Source: Paenibacillus sp. CC-CFT747 (GTDB lineage Bacteria; Bacillota; Bacilli; Paenibacillales; NBRC-103111). Taken from it: 64,000 nucleotides of DNA. A model generated the notes under the pieces. It ran no database searches and had not been told where the DNA came from. It worked only from the letters and a program-made list of their open reading frames with translations. Positions 50,627 to 58,971 of the stretch are shown here, piece by piece. Location: positions 501,001 to 565,000 of the forward strand of contig CP106741.1 of assembly GCA_030323305.1 (NCBI GenBank). The letters run 5' to 3'. The position numbers and the translations under genes were made by a program. Positions within the stretch are counted from its first letter, which is position 1. Every line of letters starts with the position of its first letter.

Positions 50627-51004
50627 TTATGCGCAGTCCCCCCGGCGGTATACGGTAATGGAGGAGAGTCCGGAATAATTATTCGTGGCCTGCGTGAGGA
50701 ATTGGCTCATGGAGATATTCGCGAGCATTTTTTCTCCGTCCGGCATGGCGGGGTCGGATAAGGTGAGGTCCCAGTTCTTCGTGGTGGGGCTGTTGAAAAC
50801 GAGGGAGGAAGCATCGTACATCTGGCGGAGAGCCGAATCGATGAACGAGCCGTATTCGTCCATCTTCTCCAGCGCGGAGGATTCGATATAAGCCCGGATG
50901 ATTTCCCGGGATTCTTTGAAAAGCAGGTAGCTCATCGACCCGAAGGATAGAGCGAGCAGGACGATGAAAAAGGCAATCAATCGGTTTCGCAGGGTGTAAA
51001 ACAT
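50627..51004 (-). pseudogene. Truncated sensor: N-terminus of a Cache-type histidine kinase
   Basis: About 125 residues from ATG 51004 (GGAGAGGAAGAGACGG upstream). One TM helix LIAFFIVLLALSFGSMSYLL followed by an extracellular Cache-like start (SREIIRAYIESSALEKMDEY, SMSQFLTQATNNYSGLSSIT), as in YesM-type kinases. It stops after VYRRGDCA; repairing the GGGGGG run near 50636-50641 only adds about 15 residues before another stop. The second TM, HAMP and kinase parts are missing and a terminator follows directly, so this is a remnant or a stand-alone sensor fragment. Confidence 0.6.
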
Positions 51005-51089
51005 ACCGTCTCTTCCTCTCCAGCTAATCATGAAACCGCTTACGGTCGGTATGGTTCATTATATCGATTGGGACCTGAGCCGTCCAAAG

Positions 51090-51134
51090 AAAAAAATGGA
51101 TAGAGTATCAGTGACTTCCTGATTCCTCTATCCA
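51090..51134 (-). terminator. Terminator of the sulfite-oxidase-like gene
   Basis: Minus-strand TGGATAGAG / CTCTATCCA stem with long loop, followed by TTTTTTTC. Confidence 0.82.
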
Positions 51135-51144
51135 TCTATCGGTT

Positions 51145-51735
51145 CTAATCCCAATCGTACCTCTGCTCTTTCCAAGGATCGCCGTACATGTGATATCCAT
51201 TCCGTTCCCAGAAGCCCGGCTTGTCCTTCGCCAGGAATTCAATCCCGCGCAGCCACTTGGCGCTCTTCCAGAAGTACAAATGAGGAACGACCATCCGGAC
51301 GGGATACCCGTGCTCCGGGGTGAGCAGCTCTCCGTTATGCTTGATGCCGAAGAAGCTCGTTTCCTTAAGAAAATCTTCCAGCGGCAGGTTCGTCGACCAG
51401 CCGTGCTCGGCGTGCAGCATGACGAATTTGGCCTCGGGCTTCAGCTTGACCCGATCCATGATCGTAGAGACCGCCACGCCTTCCCATGTATTGTCGAGCT
51501 TCGACCACGTGGTGACGCAGTGGATGTCGTTGCGGAATTCCTGCCGGGGAAGGGCCATGAATTCCTTGTAGGGAACGGTCAGCTCCTCCTCCACCAGTCC
51601 GAACACGCGAAAATCCCACTGGCTCATGTCCCGGTAGTAAGGCACGTCCCCGTAATGAAGCACCGGGAACCCGTCGGTCAGCTTCTGGCCGGGAGGGACG
51701 CGTTCTGCGATGTCCTTACCCTTGTCAATTGACAT
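51145..51735 (-). CDS. Sulfite-oxidase-like molybdopterin oxidoreductase (YuiH-like)
   Basis: 196 residues, single Mo-cofactor-binding domain. The Mo-ligating Cys is in NDIHCVTTWSKLDNTWEGV; HAEHGWSTNLPLEDFL and GYPVRMVVPHLYFWKSAKWL complete the family pattern. No signal peptide or dimerisation domain, so it is a cytoplasmic short form. Monocistronic, AAGGAGG 12 bases before the ATG. Physiological substrate unknown. Confidence 0.88.
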   Translation of the reverse strand: MSIDKGKDIAERVPPGQKLTDGFPVLHYGDVPYYRDMSQWDFRVFGLVEEELTVPYKEFMALPRQEFRNDIHCVTTWSKLDNTWEGVAVSTIMDRVKLKPEAKFVMLHAEHGWSTNLPLEDFLKETSFFGIKHNGELLTPEHGYPVRMVVPHLYFWKSAKWLRGIEFLAKDKPGFWERNGYHMYGDPWKEQRYDWD

Positions 51736-51875
51736 GGTTGTTCTATTCCTCCTTGGGCACCGCCCGTTAGAATCTTCGGTTTACCCCCGATTATAACAAA
51801 GAGAACGCCGTTCCACCAAATGGATGCGTTCCTGGTAAAAAATACAGGACCCTATACCCAGAAACCGCCCCCATA

Positions 51876-51884
51876 TGCTAGAAT
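51876..51884 (+). promoter_or_regulatory. Extended -10 promoter element
   Basis: TGCTAGAAT (TGn plus TAGAAT) about 46 bases before the 51930 gene; no convincing -35. Confidence 0.4.
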
Positions 51885-51929
51885 AGGGGTGTTATGCGCT
51901 CAATCAATAGGTAAGGGGAACCGCCTTCT

Positions 51930-52481
51930 ATGAAAAACAAAAACGTATGGCTGCTCGTATGCGGCATTATCCTTTTCGGACTGCTGATTGCCGTGGCCAT
52001 TCTCCAGCAATCCGCTTACCTGCTTTACGCAGCCAGTGTCGTGCCGATCCTCGTCGTGCCCTTGATGCCCGATATCCGCTCCAACCAATGGCTTAAGCAG
52101 GGGGCAAGCGGCGTTAAGGCGTATACCTCTATCCATGATTCGCCGGAGGCTGATCTGATGGTGGTCCGGTTTCCGAAGGGCTCCATCCGGTGGAAGCGTC
52201 ATATTCTATACGTTCCCATACCGGCCGCTCATGAGCGCGAATCGGCCGAGGGCGGCGATGCGGACGCGACGACGATCACGGCGCTTGCCTACGATCTTGT
52301 GGTCCCCAAACGACGCAAGAATTACATCGGCATCCGGCTGCCCAACGTGATTCAGCGAAGCGTCGGCTTACCCTTTCCGTTGACGGAGGTAAACCGGATC
52401 GTCATCCGGATGGAGGATGTCCGGCATGCTCACGCTGCACCTTCCAGACCCGCCTCCACCGGACGAAACCTTCAGGCTTGA
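51930..52481 (+). CDS. Membrane-anchored protein of unknown function
   Basis: 183 residues. Two N-terminal hydrophobic segments (VWLLVCGIILFGLLIAVAIL, then YLLYAASVVPILVVPLM) and a hydrophilic remainder with mixed charge ending SRPASTGRNLQA. Start ATG preceded by AAGGGGAACC. No family recognised. Codon pattern is like its neighbours. Confidence 0.6.
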   Translation: MKNKNVWLLVCGIILFGLLIAVAILQQSAYLLYAASVVPILVVPLMPDIRSNQWLKQGASGVKAYTSIHDSPEADLMVVRFPKGSIRWKRHILYVPIPAAHERESAEGGDADATTITALAYDLVVPKRRKNYIGIRLPNVIQRSVGLPFPLTEVNRIVIRMEDVRHAHAAPSRPASTGRNLQA

Positions 52482-52502
52482 ATTCCCTAATTAAACCATA
52501 CA

Positions 52503-52533
52503 GGCCCCGGCGTTCCCGCCGGGGCCTTTCTTG
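52503..52533 (+). terminator. Terminator downstream of 51930 gene
   Basis: GGCCCCGGCG / CGCCGGGGCC stem with TTCC loop followed by TTTCTTG. Confidence 0.82.
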
Positions 52534-52579
52534 CTGATTTTCGTTTGGAGAAGGTTCTCGCCTGGCGAGGACCGGGTAG

Positions 52580-53596
52580 TTAGACAAGGGCGGCGGCCGA
52601 CTCCATGATCACCCGGCGCATAGGAAGATGATAAGGGCATTTTTGCTCGCAAAGCGGCTTTTCCCTGCACGGCTCGTAATCCGCGCAGGACAGCAGCTTT
52701 TCCCGGTGCTTGTCGTAGAAGCCGTTTCCTTTCGGAAGAAGCCCGAATTTGTCGCGGACGACGCTTGAAATCATGACATCCGGAATAGGAATCTCGAGCG
52801 GGCAGGAGCAGTAGTTGCAGCGCCGGCAGTTGTGCGTTCCGAGCTCGAGGGCGAGTCCGTGCAGCTCCTGCCGTTCTTCCTCCCCGACTTCCCTTTCCTG
52901 TGCGGCGATATTTTCCCTCACCTCGTCCACGCTGACCATTCCGGAAATGGTCACGTGCACATCCTGGCTGTAAGGATAGCGCACCGCTTTCTCCACCGGC
53001 TGGATGAACCCGCCCGATAGCGGCTTCATGGCCACCCGGCCCATATTCAGTTCGTTCAGGACGGGAATCAGCTCTTCCTTGGCAAACGGCTGGGCCAGGT
53101 TCAGGTGAAAAAGCACCTGATCGAACTTGCCGCTTCTTACCCACTTGGCGAGCAGCTCAGGCCGGTGTCCGGTTATGCCGATGTGGCGCACCTTCCCTTC
53201 CCGCTGGGCTTCGAGGGCCGCTTCATAAGCCCCGCCTTCATCCATTGCCTTCTGGTATTCCGTCACGTAATTCACATAATGAATCTGCAGCAGATCGACA
53301 TGATCCGTTTTCATCCGCATCAGGCTGCGGTTAATTTCTTCCTTCGCCGTGGCATAATCGCGTTTGTTCGTCTTGGTGGCGAGGAAATACTCCTGCCGCC
53401 GATGCGAGATGCTTTCGCCGATAATTTCCTCGCTGTTGCGGTAGCCCGCCGCCGTATCGATATAATTAATTCCGTGATCTAGCGCATAATTGAGGGCAGC
53501 CCGGGCTTGCTCCAGGGGCACGCCCGGCAAATTCATCGCCCCGAATCCTAGCGAAGACACCTCGTAACTGATTTTTCCAAATGGGGTGTAGCGCAT
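52580..53596 (-). CDS. Aldo/keto reductase with C-terminal iron-sulfur motifs
   Basis: 338 residues. AKR barrel with SSLGFGAMNLPGVPLEQARA, catalytic Asp/Tyr region NYIDTAAGYRNSEEIIGESI, Lys in YFLATKTNKRDY and His in VDLLQIHYVNYV. The C-terminal segment NCRRCNYCSCPLEIPIP gives a CxxCxxCxCP-type cluster, with further Cys in SCADYEPCREKPLCEQKCPY. Such ferredoxin-like AKRs are thought to couple NAD(P)H or Fe-S electron transfer. Substrate unknown. Confidence 0.87.
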   Translation of the reverse strand: MRYTPFGKISYEVSSLGFGAMNLPGVPLEQARAALNYALDHGINYIDTAAGYRNSEEIIGESISHRRQEYFLATKTNKRDYATAKEEINRSLMRMKTDHVDLLQIHYVNYVTEYQKAMDEGGAYEAALEAQREGKVRHIGITGHRPELLAKWVRSGKFDQVLFHLNLAQPFAKEELIPVLNELNMGRVAMKPLSGGFIQPVEKAVRYPYSQDVHVTISGMVSVDEVRENIAAQEREVGEEERQELHGLALELGTHNCRRCNYCSCPLEIPIPDVMISSVVRDKFGLLPKGNGFYDKHREKLLSCADYEPCREKPLCEQKCPYHLPMRRVIMESAAALV

Positions 53597-53718
53597 GGCA
53601 TCTCTCTCCCGCTGTGTAATGGTCTCGCTTTTTTGATAGGTACGTTTTCATAGTAACACAACCGCTGGAACGTGTTAAAGCATAAATCTCCTTTATCCGA
53701 TATTTATTCCCGGCAAAA

Positions 53719-53748
53719 GAAAAAATCCCACCCGGTCGGAGTGGAATT
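53719..53748 (-). terminator. Terminator of sigI-rsgI
   Basis: Minus-strand ATTCCACT / GGTGGGAT hairpin followed by TTTTTTC. Confidence 0.75.
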
Positions 53749-53784
53749 TTATACGGGGGAAAGGCTGTTTTCCCGCCTGGTAAG

Positions 53785-55221
53785 TTAAGAGGCCTTGTCT
53801 TCCTTTGGGCCGCCGGCATCTTTAGAATCTCCGTTCTTCTTGTCATCCGGCTTGTCCTTCTGCTTGGCTTGTCCTGGATTTTCCGGATTGTCCTTGCCGC
53901 CGTTTCCCTTGTCGGGGTCATCCGGCTTCGGACTGACGGGAACAAGAGGACGATCGGTCGTCCCCTCGTCACTTCCCTTATTGGCGGTCGCGGCTGACTC
54001 GGCCTTCTTGCCGCCGTCTTCCTCGTCCTTTTTGCCTTTACCCTCTTGATCCTTTTGCTCTTGCTTCCGGTCCTCCCCCTGCTTTTTATTCTCCTGCTGC
54101 TTTTTTTCGTTGTCTTCCTTCTTCTTCTCGTCCTGACGGTTCTGGTTCTCGTCCTTATTGCCGCTGCCGGGCTTGTCCTTGTCTTCCTCTTTGGCTTTCC
54201 CCGGCTTGGATGGCTCGGGGGTGCGTCCCGGAGTCGTGGAGACGGCAGGCTTAGGCGACGGCTTGCCCGGCGTTACGGCCGGCTTGGAAGAAGGATCGCT
54301 GGAAGGCTTCGCAGAAGGCGTATCGGATGGCTTGGCCGACGGTTTGCCGGATTCGTCCTTCTTGCTGTCCTTCTGTTCCTGAAGCTTGCGGTCCAGCTCT
54401 CCGCTTTTCTCCTGCTTCAACAGCTCCTGGAGGGATTCTTTCGTCACCTTACCCGGCTGAATCCATTGGCGAATTCCGCCCTGCTCCCGGGCGATTTGGT
54501 GAACCGACTGCTCCTTGAAATCCTCGATCCCCACTTCCGCTCCGCTGCTTTTGGCGTTCAGATAAACGATATATTTCCCGGTGGACAACCCGTTGTCTAG
54601 CGCGACGTCTCTTACTTCCTTAGGAGCGGCAAAGGCCGTGACCACATAGGCCTGGGCGTTCTCGGGATGCGTCTCTTGCACATGGCGGCTGACCAGCTCC
54701 TTCACTTCCTGGCTGAGCGACGTATCGTTCAACCGGGCGGATGGGGAAACCAAGGTGCTGGAAATGACGATATCCGCTTCCCCTTTGTTCAAGTACCGGG
54801 CTTCCGCCTGAGCGAGAAGATCCTCCGTCACCTCGGAAAGAGGCTTCCCGGCGTAGGAAACTCCTTGAATCAGCGAAGCGGCGTCCGGATTCAAAGCCCG
54901 AAGCTCCCTCACCTTTTCCTTCGAATCGACGCCAAGCTCTACACTCGGGTTAATGTCGATCGAGACATAAGCGACGACTTTCTTATCGGCGAATACCCCT
55001 GTTAAGCCCCCCAATAGAATAACCCCAAACACCACCGCGGCCACCAACGAAGAAGTGGCAGCCAGCCACCGGTTCCCTTTACGGGCACGCCCGGTATAGA
55101 ATTCAATTTCTTCCCCTACCCGGCAATCCCGGCTTGGTTTTGGAATCTCCTCAAAAGAGCCTTGGGGTGTCAAAACAATAGCTGTTTTGGCGGTGAGCTC
55201 CATTACGATCCCTTTACTCAT
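53785..55221 (-). CDS. rsgI: Anti-sigma-I factor RsgI family protein
   Basis: 478 residues. N-terminal cytoplasmic anti-sigma domain (MELTAKTAIVLTPQGSFEEI), TM at about 53-75, and the conserved extracellular segment KKVVAYVSIDINPSVELGVD. The last 200 residues are low complexity: a Pro/Ser/Lys stretch (KPSAKPSDTPSAKPSSDPSS) then a Lys/Glu/Asp/Gln stretch. No carbohydrate-binding or hydrolase module is attached, unlike clostridial RsgIs. The ATG overlaps the sigI stop by 8 bases, so they are translationally coupled. Confidence 0.9.
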   Translation of the reverse strand: MSKGIVMELTAKTAIVLTPQGSFEEIPKPSRDCRVGEEIEFYTGRARKGNRWLAATSSLVAAVVFGVILLGGLTGVFADKKVVAYVSIDINPSVELGVDSKEKVRELRALNPDAASLIQGVSYAGKPLSEVTEDLLAQAEARYLNKGEADIVISSTLVSPSARLNDTSLSQEVKELVSRHVQETHPENAQAYVVTAFAAPKEVRDVALDNGLSTGKYIVYLNAKSSGAEVGIEDFKEQSVHQIAREQGGIRQWIQPGKVTKESLQELLKQEKSGELDRKLQEQKDSKKDESGKPSAKPSDTPSAKPSSDPSSKPAVTPGKPSPKPAVSTTPGRTPEPSKPGKAKEEDKDKPGSGNKDENQNRQDEKKKEDNEKKQQENKKQGEDRKQEQKDQEGKGKKDEEDGGKKAESAATANKGSDEGTTDRPLVPVSPKPDDPDKGNGGKDNPENPGQAKQKDKPDDKKNGDSKDAGGPKEDKAS

Positions 55222-56035
55222 CTATTTCACTCTTTTCTGTAGGGTGGTGAAGCGCGGGCTTCAGAAAATCCCTTAAGTAGGGATAAGGCCCGTTGTATAT
55301 CAAAGCTATCGAAATGATGTATTTCCGGTTCCGTTCCAACGTTTTGCGCGAACAGCCCACCCGGTCCATCAGCTCCTTGATCGGAAGCAGCCGGCGTTCT
55401 AGCAACGCCTTCATCAGCTGCGGATCCTGGGCCAGGAGGACGCCTACGGCGAGCATTGCTTCGCGGGAATCCGTATGCTTGGGCGCGGCCTTGATCAGAT
55501 CGGCGAACGTGATTTCGAAATCCTGCAGACACCGGTTCAGATCGATGATTTCGCTGCTCCGCTCCTCCGTATCCTTCTGCCTCTCGAAGGCTTCCAACGC
55601 CTGATGGACCTCGACAGGGTTGACGGTGTTCTCTTCCTCATCCTCCATTTCAAAAGAGCTGTACGGCACAAGCTTCGTGAACCGCTGCTCTTTGCGTACG
55701 TAATCGATAAGCCTACGGCGGATGACGGTTTCGGCAAAGCCGAGGAACGACCTGCCCGCCGTCGGGGAAAACTGGTTGATCGCTTCATTGAAGGCGGTTA
55801 GCGCTATGCTAAACTCGTCGTCCTTGGAAGGATCGATGTATCGTTTGCTGAAGCGGCTGGTCACCTTAGCGATGTAGGGCTGGTAGTCCGTAATGAATTG
55901 GTTTCGCAGCCGCAGATCACCTTGTTGAATCCGCTCCACAACCTCCTCCGGAGTGGAGTCCTGCTGGATGCGGGAACGGGGAGAGAGGCTTCTTCCTAAA
56001 AACTTTTTAAAAAGCACCAGTATCAAAGATTCCAC
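55214..56035 (-). CDS. sigI: RNA polymerase sigma factor SigI
   Basis: 273 residues. STPEEVVERIQQGDLRLRNQ, YIDPSKDDEFSIALTAFNEA and FLGFAETVIRRRLIDYVRKE are region-2-like; MDRVGCSRKTLERNRKYIIS is the C-terminal DNA-binding part. GTG start at 56035 touches the GTGAGG, so TTG at 56026 may be used instead. Heat or envelope-stress sigma factor in Bacillus. Followed by rsgI, and preceded by a SigI-type promoter, indicating autoregulation. Confidence 0.92.
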   Translation of the reverse strand: MESLILVLFKKFLGRSLSPRSRIQQDSTPEEVVERIQQGDLRLRNQFITDYQPYIAKVTSRFSKRYIDPSKDDEFSIALTAFNEAINQFSPTAGRSFLGFAETVIRRRLIDYVRKEQRFTKLVPYSSFEMEDEEENTVNPVEVHQALEAFERQKDTEERSSEIIDLNRCLQDFEITFADLIKAAPKHTDSREAMLAVGVLLAQDPQLMKALLERRLLPIKELMDRVGCSRKTLERNRKYIISIALIYNGPYPYLRDFLKPALHHPTEKSEIDE

Positions 56036-56049
56036 CTCACGCTAAAGAT

Positions 56050-56078
56050 TTCGCCGCGCGGGCAGCGATTGCGGGGGT
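56050..56078 (-). promoter_or_regulatory. SigI-type autoregulatory promoter
   Basis: Minus-strand ACCCCC (56073-56078), 19 bases, CGAA (56050-56053). ACCCCC and CGAA are the characteristic elements of SigI-dependent promoters. Confidence 0.65.
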
Positions 56079-56236
56079 ATTTATAGTCAAAACTAACAGA
56101 TTTTCGGACCTTATGTACTAAGGCTGGTCTCCCGCAGAAAACTTCTAACAGTATACCACAGTTTTCCGTAGAGGAGGGGTCCCATAGAATGCGCTTCCAA
56201 AATCTCCTTATCTATCGTTCTTTCTGGAATTCCATT

Positions 56237-56259
56237 AAAAAAGCCTCCCGCAGGGAGGC
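56237..56259 (-). terminator. Terminator of 56294 gene
   Basis: Minus-strand GCCTCCC / GGGAGGC stem followed by TTTTTTAATG. Confidence 0.88.
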
Positions 56260-56293
56260 GCTAAAGATTATGGTAAGGCATTCAACCGCCGGA

Positions 56294-56716
56294 TCACCCG
56301 GCCGCCGCATTCCGCTGGCGAAGCTTGGCCCGCCTTTTGCTCAGCATTTGCAGCCTTTTCTTGAGCTGGTCCTCCCATTCGGAATCCTGCAGCTGCTTGG
56401 CTACCGTCATCAAATCCAAAGCCATGTCGATCTGGCTCAGGACGATATCGAGCGGGTCCTCGTTCTCATGGTTGACGCAGTTCTCGAAGAGCTCATCTCC
56501 ACTGCCGCTTTCCACGTATTCCATAAAATCGATTTCCGGGGCTCCGTCCCCATGAGCATATTCCGCCAGAATTTCATATTCGTTCTGGGCCAGATGGTGT
56601 ACCTCCACCCGATGGCATACCGGGCAGAATAAGATAGGCACATTGTGAATGTGCGTCCGGATGTGCTTCAAGGTTCCCTTGGTTCCAATCATGCTGGCTC
56701 CGCAGCAAAAACTCAT
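56294..56716 (-). CDS. CxxC-containing protein, unknown function
   Basis: 140 residues. MSFCCGASM at the start and LFCPVCHRVEVHHLAQNEYE form a possible four-Cys zinc ribbon. The middle is acidic (GAPEIDFMEYVESGSGDELF) and the C-terminus a basic helix (EDQLKKRLQMLSKRRAKLRQ). Monocistronic with a strong terminator. It reminds me of YgiT-like zinc-finger proteins but I cannot assign it. Confidence 0.65.
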   Translation of the reverse strand: MSFCCGASMIGTKGTLKHIRTHIHNVPILFCPVCHRVEVHHLAQNEYEILAEYAHGDGAPEIDFMEYVESGSGDELFENCVNHENEDPLDIVLSQIDMALDLMTVAKQLQDSEWEDQLKKRLQMLSKRRAKLRQRNAAAG

Positions 56717-57024
56717 GGTGATCCCTCCCTTGTTCCTTTTTCCTATTCGCCCCGAAGGCGGAAAATTCCTCTTTTTCCTCCGAATTCCCAGAGGACACTT
56801 CTTTAGGCAGAATTAACATTTTTCGAAGACCTTGTTCCATTTGAGGGGGTATGTTAGTTACTATTATCCAACTTCGGCCTTTTTGAAAACAAGCGGTAAT
56901 TTTTATAGCAAAAGCTGCTTAGAGAAGAGGGAACTTGTCTAAGTAGTATATGAATGCAACCCGGAACGAGATTCTCTCATTGGCCCAGGCCCTCTGCCCA
57001 AACCCGATCAAAAGGAGTGAGGAT

Positions 57025-57498
57025 ATGAACAGCAAGCTGTTTATCGCCATGCTTGCCGCCAAGTATGCCCAGATCCAAGTGCGGTTAAAGTCGGCCATCG
57101 AACCGTTGGATGAGATCAGCCTCAACTGGCGACCTAACGAGAACAGCAGCAGCATAGCGAACCTTATTCTGTATCTGGCGGGAACGATCCAATACCGTAT
57201 CGAGAACGATTTTCACGGAGAGCCCGAGCCGGGCGCCTGGACAGGCTTCAACCCCATGCAGTGGAAAAGCAAGGAAGAGCTGCTCGAGATCATCGAGGAC
57301 TCGTTCCAAAGGCTGGACGAAGCCGTCCGCCGCCTGGGAGAACGGGATTTCCTTACGGAGGCGGCCGGAACGGAAGAAGCCATCAACCCGGAAGTGCTTC
57401 ACCAGTGTGCCTCCCATTTCTCCGAGCACTTGGGCCAGGTTCTTTACCTTTCGCAGATGCGGACACCCGCTGTTACGATGGAGCTCCAGCACGGATGA
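57025..57498 (+). CDS. DinB-like/DUF1572 family protein
   Basis: 157 residues from ATG 57025 with AAAGGAGTGAGG upstream; the ATG at 56950 lacks a ribosome binding site. Four-helix-bundle pattern with NWRPNENSSSIANLILYLAG and CASHFSEHLGQVLYLSQMR, the His residues placed as in DinB metal sites. These proteins are putative metal-dependent thiol-linked enzymes; substrate unknown. Confidence 0.8.
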   Translation: MNSKLFIAMLAAKYAQIQVRLKSAIEPLDEISLNWRPNENSSSIANLILYLAGTIQYRIENDFHGEPEPGAWTGFNPMQWKSKEELLEIIEDSFQRLDEAVRRLGERDFLTEAAGTEEAINPEVLHQCASHFSEHLGQVLYLSQMRTPAVTMELQHG

Positions 57499-57592
57499 TG
57501 GGGAAAGCCGCTGAGCCTTTCTCCTAACCCGCCTTGCAAACGGTTACATTGTATGGTCCAACCGGCTCCCTATGGCAACCCCTTTCCCTATG

Positions 57593-57637
57593 CAAAAAGC
57601 ACCGGCTGTCTGATCGGACCAGACAACCCGGTGCTTT
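57593..57637 (-). terminator. Terminator of gcvH
   Basis: Minus-strand AAAGCACCGG / CCGGTGCTTT with inner GTCTG/CAGAC pairing, then TTTTTG. Starts directly after the gcvH stop. Confidence 0.9.
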
Positions 57638-58024
57638 CTACTGTTCTTCCGTGCCGAACGTTTCTTCGTACTTTGCCTTGCTCCACAGCTTGTCCAATTC
57701 CGACGGATCGGCCAGCTCGACCACGACCATCCAGCTGGCATAGGGCGTCAGGTTAACCTGCCCGGGCAGCTCCAGCAGCGCCCGGTTCGTCTCCACCACT
57801 TTGCCGGACACGGGAGAATAAAGCTCCGTCACGGATTTGATGGACTCCACGCTGCCGAACGGCTCCCCCGCCTTCAGCGCATCTCCCGTCTCCGGAAGCT
57901 CGACGAAGACGATGTCCCCCAGCTCATTCTGGGCAAAATCGGTCATCCCGAGCCGCACCCGCTTGCCTTCCTGGCGGACCCAGGTATGCTCTTCGCTGTA
58001 ACGGATTTCCTCGCCTTGATTCAC
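57638..58024 (-). CDS. gcvH: Glycine cleavage system H protein
   Basis: 128 residues. The lipoyl-attachment Lys is in [34 protein letters not shown] and [16 protein letters not shown] are typical. It shuttles the aminomethyl group between GcvP and GcvT, and can serve as lipoyl relay. It stands apart from other gcv genes here, as is common in Firmicutes. Confidence 0.95.
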   Translation of the reverse strand: MNQGEEIRYSEEHTWVRQEGKRVRLGMTDFAQNELGDIVFVELPETGDALKAGEPFGSVESIKSVTELYSPVSGKVVETNRALLELPGQVNLTPYASWMVVVELADPSELDKLWSKAKYEETFGTEEQ

Positions 58025-58118
58025 GGTAATCCCTCCCTTCCTCCTTAAATCGAGCCTTGATGGGCAAAAGCCCTCCCGCCGGCCGGGGCCGACGGAAAGG
58101 CCTTCTTATTGGAGTGAA

Positions 58119-58664
58119 TTATACTTTCAGGGTGCTTTGACCAGGCTTCCAGTTCATCGGGCACAGGCCGCCGGTTTGCAGAGCTTGCAGAACGCGGAGC
58201 GTTTCTTCCACGCTGCGGCCTACGTCGTTGTGGTTAACGACTTGGTATTTCAGCTCGCCTTCCGGATTGATGATGAACAGACCGCGCAGAGCAATCCCTT
58301 CTTCTTCGATCAGAACGCCGTAATCGCGGGATACCGCATGAGTCAGGTCGGCGCCGAGCGGGAAGTTCAGCTGGCCGAGACCGTTGTCGTTCTTAGGAGT
58401 ATTGATCCATGCTTTATGAGTGTGGATGCTGTCCGTGCTTACACCGAGAATTTCGCAGTTAAGCTCTTTGAACTGGGAAGCGGCGTCGCTCAGAGCCGTG
58501 ATTTCCGTCGGACATACGAAGGTGAAATCCAGCGGATAGAAGAACAGAACGAGCCATTTGCCTTTGTAATCGGACAAGGAGGCGGTACCGAAATCCTGTC
58601 CGTTTCCTAGTGCCGTTTCCATCTTGAAGAATGGTGCTTGTTTACCTACCAAACGCTCTGCCAT
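58119..58664 (-). CDS. Typical 2-Cys peroxiredoxin (AhpC/Tsa type)
   Basis: 181 residues. Peroxidatic Cys51 in DFTFVCPTE and resolving Cys168 in [11 protein letters not shown]. Reduces hydrogen peroxide and organic peroxides, usually with AhpF or thioredoxin; no ahpF is adjacent, so thioredoxin is the likelier donor. A consensus TTGACA promoter and a PerR box lie upstream, predicting peroxide induction. Confidence 0.93.
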   Translation of the reverse strand: MAERLVGKQAPFFKMETALGNGQDFGTASLSDYKGKWLVLFFYPLDFTFVCPTEITALSDAASQFKELNCEILGVSTDSIHTHKAWINTPKNDNGLGQLNFPLGADLTHAVSRDYGVLIEEEGIALRGLFIINPEGELKYQVVNHNDVGRSVEETLRVLQALQTGGLCPMNWKPGQSTLKV

Positions 58665-58768
58665 GAATAATATCCTCCTTTAGTAAAATAAAGCCCCCTG
58701 AAGCGCCGATGCCTTATGTACGCTGCTTTCTTCAGCAGGCCGTGGTTATTGTTGTGATCACATGATAA

Positions 58769-58797
58769 ATCCTAACATTCCAATATTTGATTGTCAA
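58769..58797 (-). promoter_or_regulatory. Sigma-A promoter of the peroxiredoxin gene
   Basis: Minus-strand TTGACA (58792-58797), 17 bases, TAGGAT (58769-58774), giving a leader of about 100 bases. Confidence 0.7.
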
Positions 58798-58816
58798 TAT
58801 TAAAACAATTATTAAA

Positions 58817-58831
58817 TTAGAATTATTATAA
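58817..58831. promoter_or_regulatory. PerR box
   Basis: TTAGAATTATTATAA matches the Per box TTATAATNATTATAA at all but one defined position. It sits 19 bases upstream of the peroxiredoxin -35 in the 307-base divergent region shared with the aminotransferase. Confidence 0.75.
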
Positions 58832-58902
58832 ATAAAATATTGGCAGACCATTGGAAGCCCTTACCATAGCCTAAACCTATCATTCTTATAGAAAAAAGAT
58901 CA

Positions 58903-58964
58903 TTGTCAGTCCAAGGGAAAACCAATAAACTGGTTAAAATATAGTTGTTTTTTCAACCAGGAGG
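58903..58964 (+). promoter_or_regulatory. Promoter and leader inverted repeat of the aminotransferase gene
   Basis: TTGTCA (58903-58908), 17 bases, TAAACT (58926-58931). An inverted repeat CTGGTT (58930-58935) / AACCAG (58955-58960) spans the transcript start to the AGGAGG ribosome binding site, which it overlaps by two bases. Confidence 0.5.
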
Positions 58965-58971
58965 ATGAACC

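Noticed and set aside
54046..54600. Plus-strand Leu/Val-rich open frame that looks like a membrane protein
   Set aside because: It is the complement of the Lys/Glu/Gln-rich RsgI tail (AAG/GAG/CAG reversed give Leu codons), not a real gene.
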